A stretch of DNA of 64,000 bases from Piscicola geometra (GCA_943735955.1 CALSEQ010000043.1:563001-627000), one strand, 5' to 3'. Positions 14,781 to 27,496 are shown, counted from the stretch's first letter. Notes: generated by a model not told the origin, from the letters alone. Program-made: numbers and translations.

Positions 14781-15429
14781 TCCCACCCACACACATGAGA
14801 CAGTCCGAGGCCAATACGGCGCCAATTTTTTTACTTCTTTATCTTTACTTCCCATGCACCCCCACACCAAATCCTTTTTACCCCCCAACCAAACCTACAG
14901 GCAAATGGTTGTCCTCACTGTCTCACCCCAATCCCAACCCCACACACATGGACAGCGCGAAAGATCCATGGAGGATACACCGAACACCCCCACTGTTGTC
15001 ACACAGCGATTTGTCACTTTCTCTGAAAGTTTCATTTCGATCGATAGGTGCCTCACCACTCTGTTGATAGCCTAGACGGCTGCTTTCTCTGTTTCCCTCG
15101 CCGGAAATTTCCCCTACTCTAGGGGATTTTTCCTACGAGAACTCTGGTGCTTTTCAGAAAAATTGTTTTTTGAACACCTCAGTATAGGATCAGAGAAGAG
15201 CTTAAGAGCCCGTCGAAACTCTGTGAGTGAGCGAATCCAAACGGTCCGGCGCCCAAAAAGTCCAACCGGCAATGGCCGCAAGGTTCTTTGCTCAGTACTT
15301 CGAGGATACCGGACAAAGTGGAACAGACCTTGCTCTATGTCAACCCGGGCTAAAACCCAACAGGCTTGCATAGAGTGTAGGATCGGTCACTGCCCCTGGA
15401 TGCCTATGATAGGCCGCTGATCCTTACTC

Positions 15430-16560
15430 CCACCCACACACATGAGACAGTCCGAGGCCAATACGGCGCCAATTTTTTTACTTCTTTATCTTTACTCCCC
15501 ATGCACCCCCACACCAAATCCTTTTTACCCCTCAACCAAACCTACAGGCAAATGGTTGTCCTCACTGTCTCACCCCAATCCCAACCCCACACACATGGAC
15601 AGCGCGAAAGATCCATGGAGGATACACCGAACACCCCCACTGTTGTCACACAGCAATTTGTCACTTTCTCTGAAAGTTTCATTTCGATCGATAGGTGCCT
15701 CACCACTCTGTTGATAGCCTAAACGGCTGCTTTCTCTGTTTCCCTCGCCGGAAATTTTCCCTACTCTAGGGGATTTTTCCTACGAGAACTCTGGTGCTTT
15801 TCCGAAAATTTGTTTTCTGAACACCTCAGTATAGGATCAGAGAAGAGCTTAAGAGCCCGTCGAAACTCTGTGAGTTAGCGAATCCAAACGGTCCAGCGCC
15901 CAAAAAGTCCAACCGGCAATGACCGCAAGGTTCTTTGCTCAGTACTTCGAGGATACCGGACAAAGTGGAACAGACCTTGCTCTATGTCAACCCGGGCTAA
16001 AACCCAACAGGCTTGCATAGAGTGTAGGATCGGTCACTGCCCCTGGATGCCTATGATAGGCCGCTGATCCTTACTCCCACCCACACACATGAGACAGTCC
16101 GAGGCCAATACGGCGCCAATTTTTTTACTTCTTTATCTTTACTCCCCATGCACCCCCACACCAAATCCTTTTTACCCCTCAACCAAACCTACAGGCAAAT
16201 GGTTGTCCTCACTGTCTCACCCCAATCCCAACCCCACACACATGGACAGCGCGAAAGATCCATGGAGGATACACCGAACACCCCCACTGTTGTCACACAG
16301 CAATTTGTCACTTTCTCTGAAAGTTTCATTTCGATCGATAGGTGCCTCACCACTCTGTTGATAGCCTAAACGGCTGCTTTCTCTGTTTCCCTCGCCGGAA
16401 ATTTTCCCTACTCTAGGGGATTTTTCCTACGAGAACTCTGGTGCTTTTCCGAAAATTTGTTTTCTGAACACCTCAGTATAGGATCAGAGAAGAGCTTAAG
16501 AGCCCGTCGAAACTCTGTGAGTTAGCGAATCCAAACGGTCCAGCGCCCAAAAAGTCCAAC
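15430..16560. repeat. Recent single-unit tandem duplication
   Basis: Two adjacent units share private variants 647 bp apart: ACCCCTCAACC (near 15528 and 16175), CAGCAATTTGTC, GCCTAAACGGC, TTCCGAAAATTTG, GAGTTAGCGAATCC and GTCCAGCGCC. They differ by very few bases, which fits a recent one-unit duplication. Confidence 0.7.
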
Positions 16561-19033
16561 CGGCAATGGCCGCAAGGTTCTTTGCTCAGTACTTCGAGGA
16601 TACCGGACAAAGTTGAACAGACCTTGCTCTATGTCAACCCGGGCTAAAACCCCACAGGCTTGCATAGAGTGTAGGATCGGTCACTGCCCCTGGATGCCTA
16701 TGATAGGCCGCTGATCCTTACTCCCACCCACACACATGAGACAGTCCGAGGCCAATACGGCGCCAATTTTTTTACTTTTTTATCTTTACTCCCCATGCAC
16801 CCCCACACCAAATCCTTTTTACCCCCCAACCAAACCTACAGTCAAATGGTTGTCCTCACTGTCTCACCCTAATCCCAACCCCACACACATGGACAGCGCG
16901 AAAGATCCATGGAGGATACACCGAACACCCCCACTGTTGTCACACAGCGATTTGTCACTTTCTCTGAAAGTTTCATTTCGATCGATAGGTGCCTCACCAC
17001 TCTGTTGATAGCCTAGACGGCTGCTTTCTCTGTTTCCGTCGCCGGAAATTTTCCCTACTCTAGGGGGATTTTCCTACGAGAACTCTGGTGCTTTTCAGAA
17101 AATTTGTTTTCTGAACACCTCAGTATAGGATCAGAGAAGAGCTTAAGAGCCCGTCGAAACTCTGTGAGTGAGCGAATCCAAACGGTCCGGCGCCCAAAAA
17201 GTCCAACCGGCAATGGCCGCAAGGTTCTTTGCTCAGTACTTCGAGGATACCGGACAAAGTGGAACAAACCTTGCTCTATGTCAACCCGGGCTAAAACCCC
17301 ACAGGCTTGCATAGAGTGTAGGATCGGTCACTGCCCCTGGATGCCTATGATAGGCCGCTGATCCTTACTCCCACCCACACACATGAGACAGTCCGAGGCC
17401 AATACGGCGCCAATTTTTTTACTTCTTTATCTTTACTCCCAATGCACCCCACACCAAATCCTTTTTACCCCCGAACCAAACCTACCGGCAAATGGTTGTC
17501 CTCACTGTCTCACCCTAATCCTAACCCCACACACATGGACAGCGCGAAAGATCCATGGAGGATACACCGAACACCCCCACTGTTGTCACACAGCGATTTG
17601 TCACTTTCTCTGAAAGTTTTATTTCGATCGATAGGTGCCTCACTACTCTGTTGATAGCCTAGACGGCTGCTTTCTCTGTTTCCCTCGCCGGAAATGTTCC
17701 CTACTCTAGGGGGTTTTTCCTACGAGAATTCTGGTGCTTTTCAGAAAACTTGTTTTCTGAACACCTCAGTATAGGATCAGAGAAGAGCTTAAGAGCCCGT
17801 CGAAACTCTGTGAGTGAACGGATCCAAACGGTCCGGCGCCCAAAATGTCCAACCGGCAATGGCCGCAAGATTCTTTGCTCAGTACTTCGAGGATACCGGA
17901 CAAAGTGGAACAGACCTTGCTCTATGTCAACCCGGGCTAAAACACCACAGGCTTGCATAGAGTGTAGGATCGGTCACTGCTCCTGGATGCCTATGATAGG
18001 CCGCTGATCCTTACTCCCACTCACACACATGAGACAGTCCGAGGCCAATACGGCGCCAATTTTTTTACTTCTTTATCTTTACTCCCCATGCACCCCCACA
18101 CCAAATCCTTTTTACCCCCCAACCAAACCTACAGGCAAATGGTTGTCCTCACTGTCTCACCCCAATCCCAACCCCACACACATGGACAGCGCGAAAGATC
18201 CATGTAGGATACACCGAACACCCCCACTGTTGTCACACAGCGATTTGTCACTTTCTCTGAAAGTTTCATTTCGATCGATAGGTGCCTCACCACTCTGTTG
18301 ATAGCCTAGACGGCTGCTTTCTCTGTTTCCCTCGCCGGAAATTTTCCCTACTCTAGGGGATTTTTCCTACGAGAACTCTGGTGCTTTTCAGAAAATTTGT
18401 TTTCTGAACACCTCAGTATAGGATCAGAGAAGAGCTTAAGAGCCCGTCGAAATTCTGTGAGTGAGCGGATCCAAACGGTCCGGCGCCCAAAAAGTCCAAC
18501 CGGCAATGGCCGCAAGGTTCTTTGCTCAGTACTTCGAGGATACCGGACAAAGTGGAACAAACCTTGCTCTATGTCAACCCGGGCTAAAACCCCACAGGCT
18601 TGCATAGAGTGTAGGATCGGTCACTGCCCCTGGATGCCTATGATAGGCCGCTGATCCTTACTCCCACTCACACACATGAGACAGTCCGAGGCCAATACGG
18701 CGCCAATTTTTTTACTTCTTTATCTTTACTCCCCATGCACCCCCACACCAAATCCTTTTTACCCCCCAACCAAACCTACAGGCAAATGGTTGTCCTCACT
18801 GTCTCACCCCAATCCCAACCCCACACACATGGACAGCGCGAAAGATCCATGTAGGATACACCGAACACCCCCACTGTTGTCACACAGCGATTTGTCACTT
18901 TCTCTGAAAGTTTCATTTCGATCGATAGGTGCCTCACCACTCTGTTGATAGCCTAGACGGCTGCTTTCTCTGTTTCCCTCGCCGGAAATTTTCCCTACTC
19001 TAGGGGATTTTTCCTACGAGAACTCTGGTGCTT

Positions 19034-19055
19034 TTCAGAAAATTTGTTTTCTGAA
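19034..19055. other. Conserved 9-bp stem hairpin in each unit (example copy)
   Basis: Arms TTCAGAAAA and TTTTCTGAA pair perfectly around a 4-base loop (TTTG). The motif is present in essentially every unit. Variant copies often change the loop while leaving the stem intact: the loop reads ATTT near 4156, AAAT near 23570 and CTTG near 17750 and 20336. Others change only the innermost pair (near 26803, 27455, 29898 and 56627). A G-to-U-type pair change is seen near 15155. Whether the hairpin forms in DNA or RNA, or binds a protein, cannot be told from sequence. Confidence 0.6.
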
Positions 19056-19152
19056 CACCTCAGTATAGGATCAGAGAAGAGCTTAAGAGCCCGTCGAAAC
19101 TCTGTGAGTGAGCGGATCCAAACGGTCCGGCGCCCAAAAAGTCCAACCGGCA

Positions 19153-19254
19153 ATGGCCGCAAGGTTCTTTGCTCAGTACTTCGAGGATACCGGACAAAGT
19201 GGAACAAACCTTGCTCTATGTCAACCCGGGCTAAAACCCCACAGGCTTGCATAG
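19153..19254 (+). other. 33-codon ORF in the satellite unit, probably not a gene
   Basis: The frame starts MAARFFAQYF and ends at a TAG just before the GTGTAGGATCGG motif. The start has G at -3 and G at +4, a favourable eukaryotic initiation context. It is open in most units I read, with some synonymous changes (GCT/GCC, CTA/CTG, CCC/CCT) but also many replacements: Ala to Val at codon 2, Phe to Leu or Ile at codon 6, Pro to His near the end. One unit has a premature stop (TGA at 16614-16616). Homogenisation of a satellite keeps frames open without selection, so this is only a candidate. Confidence 0.15.
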
Positions 19255-19282
19255 AGTGTAGGATCGGTCACTGCCCCTGGAT

Positions 19283-19295
19283 GCCTATGATAGGC
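19283..19295. other. 13-bp palindrome GCCTATGATAGGC (example copy)
   Basis: Six-base arms (GCCTAT/ATAGGC) flank a single central G. It lies about 12 bp downstream of the position used as the hAT target in another unit. It is kept in nearly all units; single-base variants occur near 30140, 32730, 39843, 54293, 62667 and 63314. It could be a dimeric protein binding site or simply chance; no function is shown. Confidence 0.4.
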
Positions 19296-22200
19296 CGCTG
19301 ATCCTTACTCCCACCCACACACATGAGACAGTCCGAGGCCAATACGGCGCCAATTTTTTTACTTCTTTATCTTTACTCCCCATGCACCCCCACACCAAAT
19401 CCTTTTTACCCCCGAACCAAACCTACCGGCAAATGGTTGTCCTCACTGTCTCACCCTAATCCTAACCCCACACACATGGACAGCGCGAAAGATCCATGGA
19501 GGATACACCGAACACCCCCACTGTTGTCACACAGCGATTTGTCACTTTCTCTGAAAGTTTCATTTCGATCGATAGGTGCCTCACTACTCTGTTGATAGCC
19601 TAGACGGCTGCTTTCTCTGTTTCCCTCGCCGGAAATTTTCCCTACTCTAGGGGATTTTTCCTACGAGAACTCTGGTGCTTTTCAGAAAATTTGTTTTCTG
19701 AACACCTCAGTATAGGATCAGAGAAGAGCTTAAGAGCCCGTCGAAACTCTGTGAGTGAGCGGATCCAAACGGTCCGGCGCCCAAAAAGTCCAACCGGCAA
19801 TGGCCGCAAGGTTCTTTGCTCAGTACTTCGAGGATACCGGACAAAGTGGAACAAACCTTGCTCTATGTCAACCCGGGCTAAAACCCCACAGGCTTGCATA
19901 GAGTGTAGGATCGGTCACTGCCCCTGGATGCCTATGATAGGCCGCTGATCCTTACTCCCACCCACACACATGAGACAGTCCGAGGCCAATACGGCGCCAA
20001 TTTTTTTACTTCTTTATCTTTATTCCCCATGCACCCCCACACCAAATCCTTTTTACCCCCGAACCAAACCTACCGGCAAATGGTTGTCCTCACTGTCTCA
20101 CCCTAATCCTAACCCCACACACATGGACAGCGCGAAAGATCCATGGAGGATACACCGAACACCCCCACTGTTGTCACACAGCGATTTGTCACTTTCTCTG
20201 AAAGTTTTATTTCGATCGATAGGTGCCTCACTACTCTGTTGATAGCCTAGACGGCTGCTTTCTCTGTTTCCCTCGCCGGAAATGTTCCCTACTCTAGGGG
20301 GTTTTTCCTACGAGAACTCTGGTGCTTTTCAGAAAACTTGTTTTCTGAACACCTCAGTATAGGATCAGAGAAGAGCTTAAGAGCCCGTCGAAACTCTGTG
20401 AGTGAACGGATCCAAACGGTCCGGCGCCCAAAATGTCCAACCGGCAATGGCCGCAAGATTCTTTGCTCAGTACTTCGAGGATACCGGACAAAGTGGAACA
20501 GACCTTGCTCTATGTCAACCCGGGCTAAAACACCACAGGCTTGCATAGAGTGTAGGATCGGTCACTGCTCCTGGATGCCTATGATAGGCCGCTGATCCTT
20601 ACTCCCACTCACACACATGAGACAGTCCGAGGCCAATACGGCGCCAATTTTTTTACTTCTTTATCTTTATTCCCCATGCACCCCCACACCAAATCCTTTT
20701 TACCCCCGAACCAAACCTACCGGCAAATGGTTGTCCTCACTGTCTCACCCTAATCCTAACCCCACACACATGGACAGCGCGAAAGATCCATGGAGGATAC
20801 ACCGAACACCCCCACTGTTGTCACACAGCGATTTGTCACTTTCTCTGAAAGTTTTATTTCGATCGATAGGTGCCTCACTACTCTGTTGATAGCCTAGACG
20901 GCTGCTTTCTCTGTTTCCCTCGCCGGAAATGTTCCCTACTCTAGGGGGTTTTTCCTACGAGAACTCTGGTGCTTTTCAGAAAACTTGTTTTCTGAACACC
21001 TCAGTATAGGATCAGAGAAGAGCTTAAGAGCCCGTCGAAACTCTGTGAGTGAACGGATCCAAACGGTCCGGCGCCCAAAATGTCCAACCGGCAATGGCCG
21101 CAAGATTCTTTGCTCAGTACTTCGAGGATACCGGACAAAGTGGAACAGACCTTGCTCTATGTCAACCCGGGCTAAAACACCACAGGCTTGCATAGAGTGT
21201 AGGATCGGTCACTGCTCCTGGATGCCTATGATAGGCCGCTGATCCTTACTCCCACTCACACACATGAGACAGTCCGAGGCCAATACGGCGCCAATTTTTT
21301 TACTTCTTTATCTTTACTCCCCATGCACCCCCACACCAAATCCTTTTTACCCCCCAACCAAACCTACAGGCAAATGGTTGTCCTCACTGTCTCACCCCAA
21401 TCCCAACCCCACACACATGGACAGCGCGAAAGATCCATGTAGGATACACCGAACACCCCCACTGTTGTCACACAGCGATTTGTCACTTTCTCTGAAAGTT
21501 TCATTTCGATCGATAGGTGCCTCACCACTCTGTTGATAGCCTAGACGGCTGCTTTCTCTGTTTCCCTCGCCGGAAATTTTCCCTACTCTAGGGGATTTTT
21601 CCTACGAGAACTCTGGTGCTTTTCAGAAAATTTGTTTTCTGAACACCTCAGTATAGGATCAGAGAAGAGCTTAAGAGCCCGTCGAAACTCTGTGAGTGAG
21701 CGGATCCAAACGGTCCGGCGCCCAAAAAGTCCAACCGGCAATGGCCGCAAGGTTCTTTGCTCAGTACTTCGAGGATACCGGACAAAGTGGAACAAACCTT
21801 GCTCTATGTCAACCCGGGCTAAAACCCCACAGGCTTGCATAGAGTGTAGGATCGGTCACTGCTCCTGGATGCCTATGATAGGCCGCTGATCCTTACTCCC
21901 ACTCACACACATGAGACAGTCCGAGGCCAATACGGCGCCAATTTTTTTACTTCTTTATCTTTACTCCCCATGCACCCCCACACCAAATCCTTTTTACCCC
22001 CCAACCAAACCTACAGGCAAATGGTTGTCCTCACTGTCTCACCCCAATCCCAACCCCACACACATGGACAGCGCGAAAGATCCATGTAGGATACACCGAA
22101 CACCCCCACTGTTGTCACACAGCGATTTGTCACTTTCTCTGAAAGTTTCATTTCGATCGATAGGTGCCTCACCACTCTGTTGATAGCCTAGACGGCTGCT

Positions 22201-25200
22201 TTCTCTGTTTCCCTCGCCGGAAATTTTCCCTACTCTAGGGGATTTTTCCTACGAGAACTCTGGTGCTTTTCAGAAAATTTGTTTTCTGAACACCTCAGTA
22301 TAGGATCAGAGAAGAGCTTAAGAGCCCGTCGAAACTCTGTGAGTGAGCGGATCCAAACGGTCCGGCGCCCAAAAAGTCCAACCGGCAATGGCCGCAAGGT
22401 TCTTTGCTCAGTACTTCGAGGATACCGGACAAAGTGGAACAAACCTTGCTCTATGTCAACCCGGGCTAAAACCCCACAGGCTTGCATAGAGTGTAGGATC
22501 GGTCACTGCCCCTGGATGCCTATGATAGGCCGCTGATCCTTACTCCCACCCACACACATGAGACAGTCCGAGGCCAATACGGCGCCAATTTTTTTACTTC
22601 TTTATCTTTACTCCCCATGCACCCCCACACCAAATCCTTTTCACCCCCGAACCAAACCTACCGGCAAATGGTTGTCCTCACTGTCTCACCCTAATCCTAA
22701 CCCCACACACATGGACAGCGCGAAAGATCCATGGAGGATACACCGAACACCCCCACTGTTGTCACACAGCGATTTGTCACTTTCTCTGAAAGTTTCATTT
22801 CGATCGATAGGTGCCTCACTACTCTGTTGATAGCCTAGACGGCTGCTTTCTCTGTTTCCCTCACCGGAAATGTTCCCTACTCTAGGGGGTTTTTCCTACG
22901 AGAACTCTGGTGCTTTTCAGAAAATTTGTTTTCTGAACACCTCAGTATAGGATCAGAGAAGAGCTTAAGAGCCCGTCGAAACTCTGTGAGTGAACGGATC
23001 CAAACGGTCCGGCGCCCAAAATGTCCAACCGGCAATGGCCGCAAGGTTCTTTGCTCAGTACTTCGAGGATACCGGACAAAGTGGAACAGACCTTGCTCTA
23101 TGTCAACCCGGGCTAAAACACCACAGGCTTGCATAGAGTGTAGGATCGGTCACTGCTCCTTGATGCCTATGATAGGCCGCTGATCCTTACTCCCACTCAC
23201 ACACATGAGACAGTCCGAGGCCAATACGGCGCCAATTTTTTTACTTCTTTATCTTTACTCCCCATGCACCCCCACACCAAATCCTTTTTACCCCCCAACC
23301 AAACCTACAGGCAAATGGTTGTCCTCACTGTCTCACCCTTATCCCAACCCCACACACATGGACAGCGCGAAAGATCCATGGAGGATACACCGAACACCCC
23401 CACTGTTGTCACACAGCGATTTGTCACTTTCTCTGAAAGTTTCATTTCGATCGATAGGTGCCTCACCACTCTGTTGATAGCCTAGACGGCTGCTTTCTCT
23501 GTTTCCCTCGCCGGAAATTTTCCCTACTCTAGGGGATTTTTCCTACGAGAACTCTGGTGCTTTTCAGAAAAAAATTTTTCTGAACACATCAGTATAGGAT
23601 CAGAGAAGAGCTTAAGAGCCCGTCGAAAATCTGTGAGTGAGCGGATCCAAATGGTCCGGCGCCCAAAAAGTCCAACCGGCAATGGCCGCAAGGTTCTTTG
23701 CTCAGTACATCGAGGATACCGGACAAAGTGGAACAAACCTTGCTCTATGTCAACCCGGGCTAAAACCCCACAGGCTTGCATAGAGTGTAGGATCGGTCAC
23801 TGCCCCTGGATGCCTATGATAGGCCGCTGATCCTTACTCCCACCCACACACATGAGACAGTCCGAGGCCAATACGGCGCCAATTTTTTTACTTCTTTATC
23901 TTTACTCCCCATGCACCCCCACACCAAATCCTTTTTACCCCCGAACCAAACCTACCGGCAAATGGTTGTCCTCACTGTCTCACCCTAATCCTAACCCCAC
24001 ACACATGGACAGCGCGAAAGATCCATGGAGGATACACCGAACACCCCCACTGTTGTCACACAGCGATTTGTCACTTTCTCTGAAAGTTTCATTTCGATCG
24101 ATAGGTGCCTCACTACTCTGTTGATAGCCTAGACGGCTGCTTTCTCTGTTTCCCTCGCCGGAAATGTTCCCTACTCTAGGGGGTTTTTCCTACGAGATCT
24201 CTGGTGCTTTTCAGAAAATTTGTTTTCTGAACACCTCAGTATAGGATCAGAGAAGAGCTTAAGAGCCCGTCGAAACTCTGTGAGTGAACGGATCCAAACG
24301 GTCCGGCGCCCAAAATGTCCAACCGGCAATGGCCGCAAGGTTCTTTGCTCAGTACTTCGAGGATACCGGACAAAGTGGAACAGACCTTGCTCTATGTCAA
24401 CCCGGGCTAAAACACCACAGGCTTGCATAGAGTGTAGGATCGGTCACTGCCCCTGGATGCCTATGATAGGCCGCTGATCTTTACTCCCACCCACACACCT
24501 GAGACAGTCCTAGACCAATACGGCGCCAATTTTTTTACTTCTTTATCTTTACTCCCAATGCACCCCCACACCAAATCCTTTTTACATCCCAACCAAACCT
24601 ACCGGCAAATGGTTGTCCTCACTGTCTCACCTTAATCCCAACCCCACACACATGGACAGCGCGAAAGATCCATGGAGGATACACCGAACACCCCCACTGT
24701 TGTCACACAGCGATTTGTCACTTTTTCTGAAAGTTTCATTTCGATCGATAGGTGCCTCACCACTCTGTTGATAGCCTAGACGGCTGCTTTCTCTGTTTCC
24801 CTCGCCGGAAATTTTCCCTACTCTAGGGGATTTTTCCTACGAGAACTCTGGTGCTTTTCAGAAAATTTGTTTTCTGAACACCTCAGTATAGGATCAGAGA
24901 AGAGCTTAAGAGCCCGTCGAAACTCTGTGAGTCAGCGGATCCAAACGGTCCGGCGCCCAAAAAGTCCAACCGGCAATGGCCGCAAGGTTCTTTGCTCAGT
25001 ACTTCGAGGATACCGGACAAAGTGGAACAGACCTTGCTCTATGTCAAACCGGGCTAAAACCCCACAGGCTTACATAGAGTGTAGGATCGGTCACTGCCCC
25101 TGGATGCCTATGATAGGCTGCTGATCCTTACTCCCACCCACACACCTGAGACAGTCCTAGACCAATACGGCGCCAATTTTTTTACTTCTTTATCTTTACT

Positions 25201-27492
25201 CCCAATGCACCCCCACACCAAATCCTTTTTACATCCCAACCAAACCTACCGGCAAATGGTTGTCCTCACTGTCTCACCTTAATTTCAACCCCACACACAT
25301 GGACAGCGCGAAAGATCCATGGAGGATACACCGAACACCCCCACTGTTGTCACACAGCGATTTGTCACTTTCTCTGAAAGTTTCATTTCGATCGATAGGT
25401 GCCTCACCACTCTGTTGATAGCCTAGACGGCTGCTTTCTCTGTTTCCCTCGCCGGAAAGTTTCCCTACTCTAGGGGATTTTTCCTACGAGAACTCTGGTG
25501 CTTTTCAGAAAATTTGTTTTCTGAACACCTCAGTATAGGATCAGAGAAGAGCTTAAGAGCCCGTCGAAACTTTGTGAGTGAGCGGATCCAAACGGTCCGG
25601 CGCCCAAAAAGTCCAACCGGCAATGGCCGCAAGGTTCTTTGCTCAGTACTTCGAGGATACCGGACAAAGTAGAACAGACCTTGCTATATGTCAACCCGGG
25701 CTAAAACCCCACAGGCTTGCATAGAGTGTAGGATCGGTCACTGCCCCTGGATGCCTATGATAGGCCGCTGATCCTTACTCCCACCCACACACCTGAGACA
25801 GTCCGAGACCAATACGGCGCCAATTTTTTTACTTCTTTATCTTTACTCCCCATGCACCCCCACACTAAATCCTTTTCACCCCCCAACCAAACCTACCGGC
25901 AAATGGTTGTCCTCACTGTCTCACCCTAATCCCAACCCCACACACATAGACAGCGCGAAAGATCCGTGGAGAATACACCGAACACCCCCACTGTTGTCAC
26001 ACAGCGATTTGTTACTTTCTCTGAAAGTTTCATTTCGATCGATAGGTGCCTCACCACTCTGTTGATAGCCTAGACGGCTGCTTTCTCTGTTTCCCTCGCC
26101 GGAAATTTTCCCTACTCTAGGGGATTTTTCCTACGAGAACTCTGGTGCTTTTCAGAAAATTTGTTTTCTGAACACCTCAGTATAGAATCAGAGAAGATCT
26201 TAAGAGCCCGTCGAAACTCTGTGAGTGAGCGGATCCAAACGGTCCGGCGCCCAAAATGTCCAACCGGCAATGGCCGCAAGGTTCTTTGCTCAGTACTTCG
26301 AGGATACCGGACAAAGTGGAACAGACCTTGCTCTATGTCAACCCGGGCTAAAACCTCACAGGCTTGCATAGAGTGTAGGATCGGTCACTGCTCCTGGATG
26401 CCTATGATAGGCCGCTGATCCTTACTCCCACCCACACACATGAGACAGTCCGAGGCCAATACGGCGCCAATTTTTTTACTTCTTTTCTTTACTCCCCATG
26501 CACCCCCACACCAAATCCTTTTTACCCCCCAACCAAACCTACAGGCAAATGGTTGTCCTCACTGTCTCACCCTTATCCCAACCCCACACACATGGACAGC
26601 GCGAAAGATCCATGGAGGATACACCGAACACCCCCACTGTTGTCACACAGCGATTTGTCACTTTCTCTGAAAGTTTCATTTCGATCGATAGGTGCCTCAC
26701 CACTCTGTTGATAGCCTAGACGGCTGCTTTCTCTGTTTCCCTCGCCGGAAATTTTCCCTACTCTAGGGGATTTTTCCTACGAGAACTCTGGTGCTTTTCA
26801 GAAATTTTGTTTTCTGAACACCTCAGTATAGAATCAGAGAAGAGCTTAAGAGCCCGTCGAAACTCTGTGAGTGAGCGGATCCAAATGGTCCGGCGCCCAA
26901 AAAGTCCAACCGGCAATGGCCGCAAGGTTCTTTGCTCAGTACTTCGAGGATACCGGACAAAGTGGAACAGACCTTGCTCTATGTCAACCCGGGCTAAAAC
27001 CCCACAGGCTTGCATAGAGTGTAGGATCGGTCACTGCCCCTGGATGCCTATGATAGGCCGCTGATCTTTACTCCCACCCACACACCTGAGACAGTCCTAG
27101 ACCAATACGGCGCCAATTTTTTTACTTCTTTATCTTTACTCCCAATGCACCCCCACACCAAATCCTTTTTACATCCCAACCAAACCTACCGGCAAATGGT
27201 TGTCCTCACTGTCTCACCTTAATCCCAACCCCACACACATGGACAGCGCGAAAGATCCATGGAGGATACACCGAACACCCCCACTGTTGTCACACAGTGA
27301 TTTGTCACTTTCTCTGAAAGTTTCATTTCGATCGATAGGTGCCTCACCACTCTGTTGATAGCCTAGACGGCTGCTTTCTCTGTTTCCCTCGCCGGAAATT
27401 TTCCCTACTCTAGGGGATTTTTCCTACGAGAACTCTGGTGCTTTTCAGAAAATTTGATTTCTGAACACCTCAGTATAGGATCAGAGAAGAGC

Positions 27493-27496
27493 TTAA
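27493..27496. other. Left TTAA target site duplication of piggyBac element
   Basis: This TTAA comes from the CTTAAG site present in each satellite unit. The same TTAA is found at 29289-29292 after the element. Removing the element and one TTAA restores the satellite sequence exactly. Confidence 0.95.

Larger units (their letters stand above)
18995..19641. repeat. Representative satellite unit (647 bp) with internal landmarks
   Basis: This is a near-consensus copy used to describe the unit. In order it holds: an imperfect CCCTA/TAGGG hairpin at the start; a 9-bp perfect hairpin (19034-19055); the CTTAAG site whose TTAA was the piggyBac target in another copy (19083-19086); a GGATCC site; a 33-codon plus-strand ORF in good start context (19153-19254); CTGCCCCT, equivalent to the hAT target (19271-19278); a 13-bp palindrome (19283-19295); GGCGCC followed by a run of seven T (19354-19360); a C-rich tract including CCCTAATCCTAACCCC (19454-19469); and TCGATCGA near 19565. 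I could not match the unit to 5S, tRNA, U1, U2, U4, U5 or U6 RNA genes by eye. Confidence 0.9.
17420..23200. repeat. Five-unit higher-order repeat, 3235 bp period
   Basis: Units carrying CATGTAGGATAC occur as pairs at 18201/18848 and again at 21436/22083; each is 3235 bp from its partner. Units carrying GTGAACGGATCC with CCAAAATGTCC, CCCGAACC and GGGGGTTTTTCC flank them (starting near 17.7, 20.3, 20.9 and 22.9 kb) with the same offset for matching positions. The arrangement is a five-unit block present about one and a bit times, with internal conversion between unit types. Confidence 0.75.
1..27496. repeat. 647-bp satellite array, segment 1 (about 43 units)
   Basis: Head-to-tail copies of one unit, normally 647 bp (646-648, with a 639-bp form). 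A fixed landmark, CTACTCTAGG, recurs at 244, 891, 1538, 2184, then a variant at 2823, then 3470, 4117, 4764 and so on to about 27405, giving about 43 copies; the first unit is cut by the window edge. Adjacent units differ by scattered substitutions and 1-bp indels. The stretch from the landmark to the GCTGATCC motif is better conserved than the C-rich stretch that follows. I see no gene in this segment. Frames of 85 codons on both strands and 90 codons on the plus strand recur only because the units are copies, and they are interrupted in several units. The last unit stops at a TTAA used by the piggyBac insertion. Confidence 0.97.

Noticed and set aside
19120..19150. GGCGCCCAA resembling a retroelement tRNA primer-binding site, hinting that the unit is a tandem LTR.
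   Set aside because: It is not preceded by a CA-ended repeat, only nine bases match, and no polypurine tract or coding remnant is present.
18300..19360. Possible RNA polymerase III gene in the unit: an A-box-like TAGCCTAGACG and a run of seven T.
   Set aside because: No good B box follows at a normal distance (GATCCAAAC breaks the consensus), and no tRNA, 5S or SINE-like fold is evident. The T run lies hundreds of bases away.
18995..19641. Two imperfect CENP-B-box-like sequences per unit (TTCGATCGATAGGTG and TTCGAGGATACCGGA).
   Set aside because: Each matches 7 of the 9 fixed box positions. With about 1300 start points on two strands, between one and two such matches are expected by chance, and each lacks key bases.
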